Shown here: positions 17,540 to 27,155 of the stretch, piece after piece
Position numbering within the stretch: the first letter of the stretch is position 1
Layout: every line of letters begins with the position of its first letter
Notes under the pieces: model-generated
Told to the model about the DNA's origin: nothing
Databases searched by the model: none
The model's input: only the letters and a program-made list of their open reading frames with translations
Made by a program: the position numbers and the translations under genes
NCBI RefSeq assembly: GCF_001053185.1
Contig: NZ_CSTD01000002.1
Span: 441,577-505,576 of the forward strand
DNA: 64,000 nt
Source: Mycobacterium bohemicum DSM 44277
Lineage (GTDB): Bacteria; Actinomycetota; Actinomycetes; Mycobacteriales; Mycobacteriaceae
Direction of reading: 5' to 3'

Positions 17540-19222
17540 TCAGTTGCCTCCCGCGATGTGCAGGGCGGCCAGGTACCCGAACGTCATCGCCGGACCGATC
17601 GTGCCGCCCGGTCCGGGGTAGGTGTGCCCCATCACCGGCGCGCTGACATTGCCCGCGGCGTAGAGCCCTTCGATGATGCTCCCGTCGTCGCGCAACGCCC
17701 GGCCGTGCACGTCCGTGCGGATGCCGCCCTTGGTGCCGAGATCGCCGGGCACCATCTTGGCGGCGTAGTACGGCGGGTGGGTGAGCTCGCCGAGATTGGG
17801 ATTCGGCTTGTTGGTCGGGTCGCCGTAGTAGCGATCGTAGGCGCTTTCGCCGCGGTGGTAGTCCTCGTCGACGCCCGAGCGCGCGAACCCGTTGAACCGC
17901 TTGACCGTGGCGACGAGTTCGCTCGGGGGGAGGCCGGCCTTCCCGGCCAGCTCCTCGAGGGTGTCCGCCTGCACGATGACGCCGGAGTCCAGCCACTTGC
18001 GCGGGATCCGTTGTCCCGGTTGCAGTCCGGCGAAGATGTAGCGATCGCGGTACTGCTGGTCGAACACCAGCCAGGCGGGGATGTTCTCGCCCGGTCCCGG
18101 CCCCTGGCCGAACTCGCCGCCGTACATGTGGTGACAGGCCTCGACGTAGGGCATCGACTCGTTCATGAACCGCTTGCCGGACATGTTGACGATGATCGAT
18201 CCGGGCGAATTGCGCTCCGACAGCGCGAACCACGGCGCGCCCACCAGGGGCACCGTCGGGCCCCACCAGGCGTCCTCCATCAACTCCAGCGCCGCCCCCA
18301 GCTTCTCACCCGCGAGGATGCCGTCCCCGGTGTTGGCCTTGGCGCCGACGGTCCACTCCGTGGTGATGGGCGCCCGCTGGTACTTCACCCGCATCTGTTC
18401 GTTGTGCTCGAATCCGCCCGAGGCGAGGATCACGCCCCGTCGGGCCCGGATCAATTGCGGCTCAGCCGATTCCGATCCGGTGGTGTCGCGCACATATACC
18501 CCGCTGACCTTGCCGTCCTCGACGAAGAGGTCGGTCAGGGCGGTGTTGAGCACCACCGGGACGCCGGCCCGCTGCAGGCCGATCCGTAGCGGCCCGATGA
18601 GCGCCCGCCCCATGCCGACCAGGTTTTTGCCGGTGGATTTGGCCCACATGGTGCGCGCGCCGACCTTCAGGCTGCGCAGCACGCCGCGCGGGTGTCGCTT
18701 GAGCTGGTTCAGCCGCACGTAATCCTGCTGCATGACAACCACATTGAGCGGAACCTTGCCGTAGGCGGGCTCCAGCCCGGCCTCGTCGGCACCGAGCTTG
18801 CGGGCATTGAACGGCTTGGGCTCGATCGACCGGCCGTCGGCGCGCCCGCCCGGCGCCTCGGGGTAGTAGTCGGAGTAGCGCGGCACCCAGCACATCTTCA
18901 GCGGCGTGTGCTTGAGGACGAACGACAGCATCTCGGGGCCGCGGTCCAGGTAGGTGTCGATGCGCTCGGGTTCGACGATGTCACCGACGATGCCGTGCAG
19001 ATACGTGCGCGCGGCCTCCGGGTTGTCCTTCACCCCGTCGCGTTTGAGCACCTCGTTGTTCGGGATCCAGACGCCGCCCCCGGACCGCGCGGTGGAGCCG
19101 CCATAGTGGGCGGCCTTCTCGATGACTATTGTCGACAGACCCCGGTGGGCGGCGGTGAGGGCAGCTACCATGCCGGCCCCGCCGCTGCCGACCACGACGA
19201 CGTCGTACTCCTGCGGTGTCAT
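17540..19222 (-). CDS. kstD: KstD, 3-ketosteroid delta1-dehydrogenase
   Basis: This 560-aa flavoprotein opens with the Rossmann FAD motif VVVVGSGGAGMVAAL (8-22) and ends with the FAD-binding segment GLYAAGNVSAPVMGHTYPGPGGTIGPAMTFG, written here in parts to show AGN and GGTIG. KstD introduces the C1-C2 double bond into ring A, for instance of androstenedione, so that KshAB can open ring B. ATG 19222 (MTPQEYDVVVV) is chosen over upstream frame extensions; the KstR box ends 1 nt before it. Divergent hsaE shares that operator. Confidence 0.94.
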   Translation of the reverse strand: MTPQEYDVVVVGSGGAGMVAALTAAHRGLSTIVIEKAAHYGGSTARSGGGVWIPNNEVLKRDGVKDNPEAARTYLHGIVGDIVEPERIDTYLDRGPEMLSFVLKHTPLKMCWVPRYSDYYPEAPGGRADGRSIEPKPFNARKLGADEAGLEPAYGKVPLNVVVMQQDYVRLNQLKRHPRGVLRSLKVGARTMWAKSTGKNLVGMGRALIGPLRIGLQRAGVPVVLNTALTDLFVEDGKVSGVYVRDTTGSESAEPQLIRARRGVILASGGFEHNEQMRVKYQRAPITTEWTVGAKANTGDGILAGEKLGAALELMEDAWWGPTVPLVGAPWFALSERNSPGSIIVNMSGKRFMNESMPYVEACHHMYGGEFGQGPGPGENIPAWLVFDQQYRDRYIFAGLQPGQRIPRKWLDSGVIVQADTLEELAGKAGLPPSELVATVKRFNGFARSGVDEDYHRGESAYDRYYGDPTNKPNPNLGELTHPPYYAAKMVPGDLGTKGGIRTDVHGRALRDDGSIIEGLYAAGNVSAPVMGHTYPGPGGTIGPAMTFGYLAALHIAGGN

Positions 19223-19223
19223 G

Positions 19224-19237
19224 TAGAACACGTTATA
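19224..19237. promoter_or_regulatory. KstR box, kstD/hsaE
   Basis: TAGAACACGTTATA fits TnnAACnnGTTnnA exactly. It directly abuts the kstD start codon (1-nt gap) and is 57 nt from hsaE. Confidence 0.88.
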
Positions 19238-19294
19238 GAATTGCCCGGGTTGGGCGCTACCGGCCCGGTCACGAGAACGAGGGGACTTCGGTAA

Positions 19295-20080
19295 ATGCTC
19301 AGTGTTGCGACCCGCGACGAGCTCGCAGCCGACCTGGCGCAAGCCGAACGCAGCCGTGAGCCGATCGCCCCGCTGACCGCCGGCCACCCGGACATCGACG
19401 TCATCGACGCCTACGAGATCCAGCTGATCAACATCCGTCAGCGCGTCGCCGAGGGGGCCCGCGTCGTCGGGCACAAGGTGGGCCTGTCCTCGCTGGCGAT
19501 GCAGCAGATGATGGGGGTCGACGAGCCGGACTACGGACATCTGCTCGACGAGATGGAGGTGTTCGAGGACACCCCGGTCAGGGCCGGCCGCTTCCTGTAT
19601 CCGCGGGTCGAGGTGGAGGTCGGGTTCATCCTCTCCGAGGACCTGCCCGGAGCGAGCTGCACCGAGGACGACGTGCTCGCGGCCACCGAAGCGCTGGTGC
19701 CCTCCATCGAGCTGATCGACACCAGGATCACCGACTGGAAGATCGCGCTGTGCGACACGATCGCGGACAACGCCTCGTCGGCGGGTTTCGTGCTGGGCAA
19801 GGCCCGGGTGTCGCCGCGCGACGTCGACGTCAAGGCCGTCGACGCGGTGCTGACCCGCAACGGCGAGATCGTCGCGGAGGGCCGTAGCGACGCGGTGCTG
19901 GGCAATCCGGTCACCGCCGTCGCGTGGCTGGCGCGCAAGGTGGAAAGCTTCGGGGTTCGGCTGAAGAAGGGCGACATCGTGTTACCCGGGTCGTGCACAC
20001 GAGCGATAGATGCACACCCCGGCGACGAATTCGTCGCCGACTTCAAAGGACTCGGTTCCGTGCGGTTGTCCTTTGAATAG
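19295..20080 (+). CDS. hsaE: HsaE, 2-hydroxypentadienoate hydratase
   Basis: This 261-aa protein is of the MhpD/fumarylacetoacetase-like hydratase family and has the same length as Rv3536c. VVGHKVGLSSLAMQQMMGVDEPDYG is the family N-terminal block, and the acidic metal-ligand region follows in VEVEVGFILSEDL. It hydrates 2-hydroxyhexa-2,4-dienoate released by HsaD to 4-hydroxy-2-oxohexanoate. ATG 19295 lies downstream of the divergent KstR box. hsaG and hsaF follow on the same strand. Confidence 0.93.
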   Translation: MLSVATRDELAADLAQAERSREPIAPLTAGHPDIDVIDAYEIQLINIRQRVAEGARVVGHKVGLSSLAMQQMMGVDEPDYGHLLDEMEVFEDTPVRAGRFLYPRVEVEVGFILSEDLPGASCTEDDVLAATEALVPSIELIDTRITDWKIALCDTIADNASSAGFVLGKARVSPRDVDVKAVDAVLTRNGEIVAEGRSDAVLGNPVTAVAWLARKVESFGVRLKKGDIVLPGSCTRAIDAHPGDEFVADFKGLGSVRLSFE

Positions 20081-20121
20081 TGTCGGATTAGTTTTGAATT
20101 AGTCCAAATACAAGGAGCATC

Positions 20122-21042
20122 ATGCCGTCCAAGGCGAGTGTGGCCATTGTCGGGTCGGGCAATATCAGCACCGACCTGCTCTACAAACTGCTGCGATCGG
20201 AATGGCTGGAACCGCGCTGGATGGTCGGCATCGACCCGGAGAGCGAGGGTTTGGCCCGCGCGCGCAAGCTGGGCCTCGAGACGACGCACGAGGGCGTCGA
20301 CTGGCTGCTCGCCCAGGCCGAGAAACCGGACCTGGTTTTCGAGGCGACGAGCGCCTATGTGCACCGGGATGCGGCGCCGAAGTATGAGGCCGCGGGGATC
20401 CGCGCCATCGACCTGACGCCGGCCGCGGTCGGCCCGGCGGTGATCCCGCCCGCCAACCTGCGCGAGCACCTGGACGCGCCGAACGTCAACATGATCACCT
20501 GCGGCGGGCAGGCGACGATCCCGATCGTGTACGCGGTGAGCCGGGTGGTGGAGGTGCCGTACGCCGAGATCGTCGCCTCGGTGGCGTCGGTGTCGGCGGG
20601 GCCGGGCACCCGGGCGAACATCGACGAGTTCACCAAGACCACCAGCAGGGGCGTCGCGACGATCGGCGGGGCCACGCGCGGCAAGGCGATCATCATTCTG
20701 AACCCGGCCGACCCGCCAATGATCATGCGCGACACCATCTTCTGCGCCATCCCCGAGGACGCCGACCGGGACGCGATCGCCAAGTCCATTCACGACGTGG
20801 TGGCCGAGGTGCAGACGTACGTGCCCGGCTACCGGTTGCTCAACGAGCCGCAGTTCGACGAGCCGTCGATCAATTCCGGCGGCCAGGCCCTGGTCACCAC
20901 CTTCGTCGAGGTCGAAGGCGCCGGCGACTACCTGCCGCCGTACGCGGGCAACCTCGACATCATGACCGCGGCGGCCACCAAGGTCGGCGAGGAGATCGCC
21001 AAGGAGTCCCTATCCGCATCGGCGCCGGGAGCGCAGGCATGA
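20122..21042 (+). CDS. hsaG: HsaG, acylating propionaldehyde dehydrogenase
   Basis: This 306-aa protein resembles BphJ/DmpF acetaldehyde dehydrogenases. The nucleotide loop is [10 protein letters not shown] (10-19) and the thioester cysteine is C127 in [11 protein letters not shown]. It converts propionaldehyde from HsaF to propionyl-CoA with NAD and CoA. It overlaps hsaF by 4 nt, matching the known channelling complex HsaFG. ATG 20122 is preceded by AAGGAGC, a strong ribosome site. Confidence 0.93.
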   Translation: MPSKASVAIVGSGNISTDLLYKLLRSEWLEPRWMVGIDPESEGLARARKLGLETTHEGVDWLLAQAEKPDLVFEATSAYVHRDAAPKYEAAGIRAIDLTPAAVGPAVIPPANLREHLDAPNVNMITCGGQATIPIVYAVSRVVEVPYAEIVASVASVSAGPGTRANIDEFTKTTSRGVATIGGATRGKAIIILNPADPPMIMRDTIFCAIPEDADRDAIAKSIHDVVAEVQTYVPGYRLLNEPQFDEPSINSGGQALVTTFVEVEGAGDYLPPYAGNLDIMTAAATKVGEEIAKESLSASAPGAQA

Positions 21043-22094
21043 GTGACATCTTCTTCAACCCGATCTGGGACGTGCGGATGACCGACACGTCTCTGCGTGA
21101 CGGCTCGCACCACAAGCGCCACCAGTTCACCAAGGAGGAGGTCGGGGCGATCGTCGCCGCCCTGGACACCGCCGGGGTGCCGGTCATCGAGGTGACCCAC
21201 GGAGACGGGCTGGGCGGTTCGAGTTTCAACTACGGGTTCTCCAAAACGCCCGAGCAGGAACTGATCAAGCTCGCCGCCGAAACCGCAAAAGAAGCCAAGA
21301 TCGCCTTCCTGATGCTGCCCGGGGTGGGCACCAAGGAGGACATCAAGGAGGCCCAGAACAACGGCGGGTCCATCTGCCGCATCGCCACGCACTGCACCGA
21401 GGCCGACGTGTCGATCCAGCATTTCGGGCTGGCCCGCGAACTGGGGCTGGAGACCGTCGGGTTCCTGATGATGGCCCACACGATCGCCCCCGAAAAGCTG
21501 GCCCAGCAGGCCCGGATCATGGCCGACGCGGGATGCCAGTGCGTCTACGTGGTCGATTCGGCCGGGGCCCTGGTGCTCGAGGGGGTGCGCGACCGGGTGG
21601 CGGCGCTGGTCGCCGAACTCGGCGACGACGCCCAGGTCGGCTTTCACGGCCACGAAAACCTCGGCCTCGGGGTGGCGAACTCGGTCGAGGCCGTGCGCGC
21701 GGGCGCCAAACAGATCGACGGCTCCTGCCGCCGGTTCGGCGCCGGCGCGGGCAACGCGCCCGTCGAGGCGCTCATCGGAGTTTTCGACAAGATCGGCGTC
21801 AAGACCGGCATCGACTTCTTCGACATCGCCGACGCCGCCGAGGACGTCGTGCGCCCGGCCATGCCGGCCGAATGCGTCCTCGATCGCAACGCCCTCATCA
21901 TGGGCTACTCCGGCGTCTACTCGAGCTTCCTCAAGCACGCCGTCCGCCAGTCCGAGCGCTACGGCGTCCCGGCCCACCAGCTGCTGCACCGGGCCGGACA
22001 GCGCAAGCTGATCGGCGGCCAGGAAGACCAACTCATCGACATCGCACTGGAAATCAAGCGTGAGCAGGAAAGCGGCGCGGCCGTCGGTGGCTAG
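21039..22094 (+). CDS. hsaF: HsaF, 4-hydroxy-2-oxovalerate/hexanoate aldolase
   Basis: This 351-aa DRE-TIM metallolyase has the signature [12 protein letters not shown] (R20, D21, H24) and the metal ligands H203 and H205 in FHGHENLG. It cleaves 4-hydroxy-2-oxohexanoate to pyruvate and propionaldehyde, which passes to HsaG. It is last in hsaE-hsaG-hsaF; the intergenic region after it (22095-22209) shows no obvious hairpin. The length agrees with Rv3534c (346 aa). Confidence 0.93.
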   Translation: MSDIFFNPIWDVRMTDTSLRDGSHHKRHQFTKEEVGAIVAALDTAGVPVIEVTHGDGLGGSSFNYGFSKTPEQELIKLAAETAKEAKIAFLMLPGVGTKEDIKEAQNNGGSICRIATHCTEADVSIQHFGLARELGLETVGFLMMAHTIAPEKLAQQARIMADAGCQCVYVVDSAGALVLEGVRDRVAALVAELGDDAQVGFHGHENLGLGVANSVEAVRAGAKQIDGSCRRFGAGAGNAPVEALIGVFDKIGVKTGIDFFDIADAAEDVVRPAMPAECVLDRNALIMGYSGVYSSFLKHAVRQSERYGVPAHQLLHRAGQRKLIGGQEDQLIDIALEIKREQESGAAVGG

Positions 22095-22209
22095 GTCCCG
22101 GCGGCACTCGGGGTTGCGAAGTCATATCATTTGAGTTTGGCTGAAAGCGGTGAATCTCCAGCCCGGTTGGCTTACGTTCGTAGTCGGGGATGGGACGCGA
22201 GGGTGATCT

Positions 22210-23411
22210 ATGAGCTTCTTTACGTTACCGCCGGAAATCAATTCGCTGTTGATGTACTCCGGTGCGGGTTCAGCGCCGATGCTGCAGGCGTCTGCGGCGT
22301 GGAATGGCCTCGCCTCTGAGTTGTCGTCGGCGGCCGAATCGTTCATGTCGGTGACCTCGGGGTTGACCGGCCAGGCGTGGCAGGGTGCCGCGGCTTCCGC
22401 GATGGCCGCGGCGGCCGCTCCGTATGCGAGCTGGTTGAGTGCGGCGGCGTCGCAAGCGTCCGCCGCGGCGTCGCAGGCCGCTGCGGTGGCCAGTGCCTTC
22501 GAGGCCGCCCTGGCGGCCACGGTGCACCCCCTACAGGTGGACCTGAACCGCAACGGCCTGGTGCAGTTGGTCATGACCAACCTGTTCGGCCAGAACTGGC
22601 CGGCGATCGCGGAGACCGAGTTCAACTACATGGAGATGTGGGCCCAGGACGTCTCGGCGATGGTCGGCTATCACGGCGGGGCGTCCGCGGCGGCCGGCCA
22701 GCTTCTGTCGGGACAGGCCGGACTGCCGTCGCTGCCGAGCATGCCGGGGATGCCGGCGATCCCCACCGGGGCCTCGGCGGGTTCCTCGAACGCGGCGGTA
22801 GCCGGACCCATGTCGGGTGGGAGCGCGGGCGGCGTCGCCGCCGGCGCTGACCAGGGCGCCGTCCCGGCCGGCGACTACGGCGGCGGTGCGGGCGTTGCGG
22901 CGGGGGCGGCGGCTACGGCGCCGGCGGGTACGTGGACAGCAACGCGGTTGCCGGCGCGAGCACCGGCGACGTCAGCGCCGCCAGTACGGCCGGCAGCCTC
23001 GGTGGCGGGAGCGTGGGTGCGGTCAACCCCGGAATCGGCGGTGCGGGGCTGGTGGGCTCGGTCGGGATGGGCGCGATGATGGCGTCCTCGGCGGCCATGC
23101 GCTCGACGGCGTCCGGAGGCACCCCGACGGCTTTCGATGCCCCGATAGCCGCCGAAGCCGAGACACCGGTTGCCGAACCGGTGGCAGAACCTGCCGGGGT
23201 CGAGGAAACCGTGACCGAGGAGGCACCCGCTGCCGCGACCCCGTTGGGCGCGACGTCCGCTTCGGCAGCACCTGCGGCGGCGACCTCGGCGGAGGAGCCG
23301 ACGGCGGCCGCGACCGAAAGCCGGGAGCCGGGCGAGCGTGTCGCGATGGAGGCACCAATGCCGAGGCATGCGAAGCCCGAATCGCCCGAGCCGCAACGAC
23401 GAGCCCAGTAA
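22210..23411 (+). pseudogene. PPE-family gene with a -1 frameshift
   Basis: The PPE domain (about residues 1-178) is intact: [33 protein letters not shown] and a conserved [15 protein letters not shown] end. After about 22900 the frame falls into a Pro/Arg-rich translation that ends at 23079. The next frame gives the expected Gly/Ala/Ser-rich tail from about 22899 ([21 protein letters not shown]) and runs to a TAA at 23411 ending EPQRRAQ. Restoring the frame needs one inserted base, most likely in the G run at 22902-22906. The intact product would be about 400 aa. A sequencing error in the homopolymer is possible. No PE gene precedes it. Confidence 0.75.
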
Positions 23412-23422
23412 TTTTTTGGATG

Positions 23423-23452
23423 CGCGGCGGCTATCGCGGCTCAACCGCCGCG
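23423..23452. terminator. GC hairpin after the first PPE gene
   Basis: CGCGGCGG (23423-23430) pairs perfectly with CCGCCGCG (23445-23452) around a 14-nt loop, 11 nt after the stop. Confidence 0.45.
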
Positions 23453-23534
23453 AGTTAGCTGAAATGCAAATATCTGTTTTCGTTTGACATAGCGTTCTCT
23501 CTGTCGCTGATTCCGACCACGAGAGGACGTTCCG

Positions 23535-24788
23535 ATGAGCTTCATGACGTTGCCGCCGGAGATCAATTCTCTGCTGATGTTTTCCGGGGCGGGGTCTGCC
23601 CCGCTGCTGGAGGCGGCGAACGCCTGGGAGGGTCTGGCCTCGGAGCTGGGGTCGGCCGCGTCGTCGTTCGGATCGGTGACCTCGGGGCTGGCGGGTCAGG
23701 CCTGGCAGGGGCCGGCCGCGCAGGCGATGACGGCGGCGGCCACGCCCTACACCGAGTGGCTCAGCCAGGCCGCGGCGCAGGCCGCCGGCGCGGCCGGGCA
23801 GGCCCGGGCGGTGGTCAGTGCGTTCGAGGCGGCGCAGGCGGCCACCATCCAGCCGCTCTTTGTGGAGCTCAACCGCAATTCGCTGGTGCAGATGGTGCTG
23901 TCGAACTGGTTCGGGTTCAACGCCCCGGCGATCGCGCAGCTGGAGTCCGACTACGAGGAGATGTGGGCCCAGGACGTGGCCGCGATGTCGGCCTATCATG
24001 CCGGGGCGTCGGCGGCGGCCGCGCAATTGGCGCCGGCGCAGGCGCTGCAGGATCTGCTGGCCGGGCTGCCCAACATCGGCATCGGCAACAAGGGCGGCAC
24101 CGGCAACATCGGCAACGGCAACACGGGCGGCCAGAACGTCGGCAACGGCAACACCGGCAGCGGGAACTTCGGCGGCGGGAACGTCGGCAACAACAACACC
24201 GGCAACGGAAACACCGGCTCTGGCAACATCGGCGGCGGAAACATCGGCAGCGGCAACATCGGGTTCGGAAACAGCGGCGTCAGCGCCTCGCCGCTCAACC
24301 CGAAGCCCGGCTACGGCAACGTGGGAGTGGGCAACACCGGCAATAACAACTCCGGCTTCGGTAACACCGGAAACGGCAACCTCGGCGGCGGAAACGTCGG
24401 CAGCGGGAACATCGGTGGCGGAAATCGCGGCGTGAACAACATCGGCTTCGGCCTCACCGGCAGCAATGAGATCGGCGTAGGGAACACGTATTACAATGCC
24501 ACGACCGGTCAGTTCAGCGTCGGCGGGCTGAACTCCGGCAGCGGCAACATCGGCTTCGGCAACGCGGGCACCAACAACATCGGCTTCTTCAACTCCGGCA
24601 GCGGAAACGTGGGCATCTTCGACTCGGCGGGCGGGGGCTCACTCAACGGCGAGATGTCGGGCTTCTTCAACACCGGAGCTGTGGGCACCTCGATCCCCGG
24701 GCTCGCCGGTCAGGTTTCCGGTTTGGCGAACACCGGCCAGGCCATCTCGGGCGTGTTCGGCATCGCCAACTTGTTGAGCCAGCTCTAG
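23535..24788 (+). CDS. PPE-MPTR protein
   Basis: This 417-aa PPE protein has a PPE domain (about 1-178: [45 protein letters not shown]). It is followed by NxGxGNxG-type pentapeptide repeats from about residue 175 to 365, the MPTR class. The C-terminus ends with a hydrophobic [19 protein letters not shown] proteins are exported by ESX systems, usually ESX-5, and sit at the outer envelope. The N-terminal half is very similar to the upstream PPE gene, which indicates tandem duplication. Start ATG 23535 has GAGAGGA upstream. PPE61/PPE62 occupy this site in M. tuberculosis. Confidence 0.85.
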   Translation: MSFMTLPPEINSLLMFSGAGSAPLLEAANAWEGLASELGSAASSFGSVTSGLAGQAWQGPAAQAMTAAATPYTEWLSQAAAQAAGAAGQARAVVSAFEAAQAATIQPLFVELNRNSLVQMVLSNWFGFNAPAIAQLESDYEEMWAQDVAAMSAYHAGASAAAAQLAPAQALQDLLAGLPNIGIGNKGGTGNIGNGNTGGQNVGNGNTGSGNFGGGNVGNNNTGNGNTGSGNIGGGNIGSGNIGFGNSGVSASPLNPKPGYGNVGVGNTGNNNSGFGNTGNGNLGGGNVGSGNIGGGNRGVNNIGFGLTGSNEIGVGNTYYNATTGQFSVGGLNSGSGNIGFGNAGTNNIGFFNSGSGNVGIFDSAGGGSLNGEMSGFFNTGAVGTSIPGLAGQVSGLANTGQAISGVFGIANLLSQL

Positions 24789-24848
24789 CGATTGTCCGGC
24801 CACCGCGCAGAGGTTGGCCCGCCCGCCAACGCGGGTAACCTCGTTTGC

Positions 24849-25154
24849 ATGACCGTGACACCGAAGACCGCCATCCGCCGCGGGGTATGCGGCTTGATCG
24901 GCGGAAGCCTGCTGAGCGCAGCAGTCGCGGGCGTCATCGCTGTGCCGGTGGCGAACGCGGCTCCTCAATGTGACCAGAACCAGACCGTGGGTCAATCGAT
25001 CAACGCGTACCTGTTGCAACATCCCGACCTCCACCGGCAGCTGGAGGCCAAATCGGAGGCGGAGGGCGGTAACGGCAACGTCATCGACTACCTGAACCGC
25101 CATCCCGACGTGCGCCAGCACCTGATCGACCTCTCCCAGCAATGCGTGCCGTAG
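24849..25154 (+). CDS. Hemophore-related small secreted protein
   Basis: This 101-aa precursor has a signal peptide with a hydrophobic GLIGGSLLSAAVAGVIAVPV core and a likely cleavage after ANA. The mature part of about 62 aa contains two copies of a Y-L-x-x-HPD-x motif (YLLQHPDLHRQLE and YLNRHPDVRQHLI) and two cysteines, one near each end. This fits the mycobacterial hemophore-related family that includes Rv0203 and Rv1174c. An HPD tyrosine/histidine pair may bind heme, but that is inference. ATG 24849 is chosen because it begins the signal peptide; the upstream frame extension lacks one. Confidence 0.75.
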   Translation: MTVTPKTAIRRGVCGLIGGSLLSAAVAGVIAVPVANAAPQCDQNQTVGQSINAYLLQHPDLHRQLEAKSEAEGGNGNVIDYLNRHPDVRQHLIDLSQQCVP

Positions 25155-25218
25155 CGAGCGGGCCTCGTTACCGGACGCCCCCGCCGACGCGCGGGAATGT
25201 TCGCCATTGACTCAAAAT

Positions 25219-25232
25219 GAGAACACGTTCTA
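25219..25232. promoter_or_regulatory. KstR box, DUF1214 operon
   Basis: GAGAACACGTTCTA matches TnnAACnnGTTnnA except for G at the first position. It ends 10 nt before the GTG of the next gene, the same spacing seen at fadA5. Confidence 0.75.
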
Positions 25233-25242
25233 GCGTCTAGGC

Positions 25243-26370
25243 GTGAACTCCGAACCCCTCACCTCCGCGATCGCCGAGGCCGAACGGCTGGTGGCCGAAG
25301 CTCCGCACATCGAGACCGAAGCCGACCTGCTCGAAGGTCTGCAGTACCTCGCCGGCTGCATCGCGGGCTGCATGCATCTGGCCTTCGATTACGAGCGCGA
25401 CCATCCCTTCCTGCAGTCGGGCACGGGACCGTTCACCAAGATGGGCCTGGACAACCCCGACACCCTGTACTTCGGGACGCGGCTGCAGCCCGACCGTGAC
25501 TACGTCGTCACCGGCCGGCGCGGCACCACGACCGACCTGAGTTTTCAGCTACTCGGCGGGGAGTACACGGACGACAACGTCCCGGCGAGCCAGGCCGCAT
25601 TCGACGATCGAGAGCTCGAGATCGCGCAGGACGGCAGCTTCGAATGGCGGGTGCGGCCGACCAGCCCCGGTCAGTTGGTGATCCGAGAGGTGTACGGCGA
25701 CTGGTCGGCCCAGCGCGGCACGCTCGCCATATCCCGGCTCGACACCGCCGGCACCGCGCCGCCGCCGCTGACCCGGGAAACCATCGAAAAGCGTTACGCC
25801 ACGGCCGGAAAGCAACTCGTGAACCGGGTGAAGACGTGGTTGCAGTTCCCGCAGTGGTTCTACCTCAACATTCCGGTCAACACGATGGTCGCACCCCGGC
25901 TGACGCCCGGCGGCCTGGCAACCCAGTACTCGTCGGCCGGTCACTTCGACCTGCGGCCCGACCAGGCGCTGGTCATCACGATCCCGGTGTCCGACGCGCC
26001 CTACCTCGGTTTCCAGCTCGGGAGCCTGTGGTACATCTCGCTGGACTACATCAACCACCAGACCTCGCTGAACAACACGCAGGCGCAACAGGATCCGGAT
26101 GGCAAGGTGCGCATCGTGGTGGCCGACCAGAACCCGGGAGTGACCAACTGGGTGGAACCGCTCGGGCACCGCCGCGGGTACCTGCAGTTCCGCTGGCAGC
26201 GGGTATCACGCCAGCTGACCGACGCGGACGGCCCCACGGTCGAATTGGTGGACGTCGACGCGATCCCGAACAAGCTGCCGTACTACGACCACAACAAGAT
26301 CTCCGACGACCAATGGCGAGCCCGAATCGCCCTGCGCCAGCAGCAGATAGCGGCAAGGATGCTCGGGTGA
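25243..26370 (+). CDS. DUF1214 protein (Rv3531c-like)
   Basis: This 375-aa protein has the same length as Rv3531c. It starts at GTG 25243, 10 nt after a KstR box, so a leaderless mRNA is likely. Its C-terminal half resembles DUF1214 (SDAPYLGFQLGSLWYISLDYINHQTSLN). Family members often sit in steroid or hydrocarbon gene clusters, but no reaction is established. There is no signal peptide. The stop overlaps the next start, giving a tight DUF1214-SDR-sulfotransferase operon. Confidence 0.82.
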   Translation: MNSEPLTSAIAEAERLVAEAPHIETEADLLEGLQYLAGCIAGCMHLAFDYERDHPFLQSGTGPFTKMGLDNPDTLYFGTRLQPDRDYVVTGRRGTTTDLSFQLLGGEYTDDNVPASQAAFDDRELEIAQDGSFEWRVRPTSPGQLVIREVYGDWSAQRGTLAISRLDTAGTAPPPLTRETIEKRYATAGKQLVNRVKTWLQFPQWFYLNIPVNTMVAPRLTPGGLATQYSSAGHFDLRPDQALVITIPVSDAPYLGFQLGSLWYISLDYINHQTSLNNTQAQQDPDGKVRIVVADQNPGVTNWVEPLGHRRGYLQFRWQRVSRQLTDADGPTVELVDVDAIPNKLPYYDHNKISDDQWRARIALRQQQIAARMLG

Positions 26371-27155
26371 CGGCGCCGGGGATGCTTCAGGGCAAGGTCG
26401 TCGTCATCAGCGGCGTCGGACCGGGGTTGGGCACCACGTTGGCGCACCGATGCGCGCAGGACGGTGCCGACCTGGTGCTGGCCGCCCGCACCGTGGAACG
26501 GCTGGACGGACTCGCCAAGCAGATCAACGACACCGGCCGCAAGGCGTTGGCCGTGCGCACCGACATCACCGACGACGACGAGGTGGCCTACCTGGTCGAA
26601 ACCACCATGGCCACCTACGGCAAGGCCGACGTGCTGATCAACAACGCGTTTCGGGTCCCGTCGATGAAACCGTTGGCCGCGACCAGCTTTCAGCACATCC
26701 GCGATGCCATCGAACTCAGCGCGCTGGGGGCGCTGCGCCTCATCCAGGCGTACACCCCCGCGCTGGAGCAGGCGCACGGATCGATCGTCAACGTCAACTC
26801 GATGGTGCTGCGCCACTCGCAGGCCAAGTACGGCGCCTACAAGATGGCCAAGTCCGCGTTGCTGGCCATGTCACAATCGCTGGCCACGGAGCTGGGGGAG
26901 AAGGGCATCCGCGTCAATTCCGTTGCACCCGGCTATATCTGGGGCGACACGTTGCAGGCCTACTTCGAGCACCAGGCCGGCAAGTACGGCACCACGGTGG
27001 ACCAGATCTACCAGGCCACCGCGGCGAACTCCGACCTCAAGCGCCTGCCCACCGAGGACGAAGTGGCGTCGGCGATCATGTTCCTGGCCAGCGACCTGTC
27101 GAGCGGGATCTCGGGGCAGACCCTGGACGTCAATTGCGGGGAGTACCACACCTGA
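26367..27155 (+). CDS. SDR oxidoreductase (Rv3530c-like)
   Basis: This 262-aa SDR starts at GTG 26367, overlapping the previous stop by 4 nt. It has the nucleotide loop SGVGPGLGTTLA, NNAFR in place of the usual NNAG, and YGAYKMAKSALL with the catalytic Tyr and Lys. The Asn-Asn-Ala-Phe variation and the tail SGQTLDVNCGEYHT match an NAD-dependent SDR of sterol operons. Its stop overlaps the sulfotransferase start by 1 nt. The substrate is probably a sterol-ring or side-chain alcohol, but that is inference. Confidence 0.87.
   Translation: MTAPGMLQGKVVVISGVGPGLGTTLAHRCAQDGADLVLAARTVERLDGLAKQINDTGRKALAVRTDITDDDEVAYLVETTMATYGKADVLINNAFRVPSMKPLAATSFQHIRDAIELSALGALRLIQAYTPALEQAHGSIVNVNSMVLRHSQAKYGAYKMAKSALLAMSQSLATELGEKGIRVNSVAPGYIWGDTLQAYFEHQAGKYGTTVDQIYQATAANSDLKRLPTEDEVASAIMFLASDLSSGISGQTLDVNCGEYHT

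Noticed and set aside
24060..24640. Repetitive DNA that could look like a CRISPR array or tandem repeat
   Set aside because: The period follows NxGxGNxG codons of the PPE-MPTR protein; there are no constant repeats with unique spacers.
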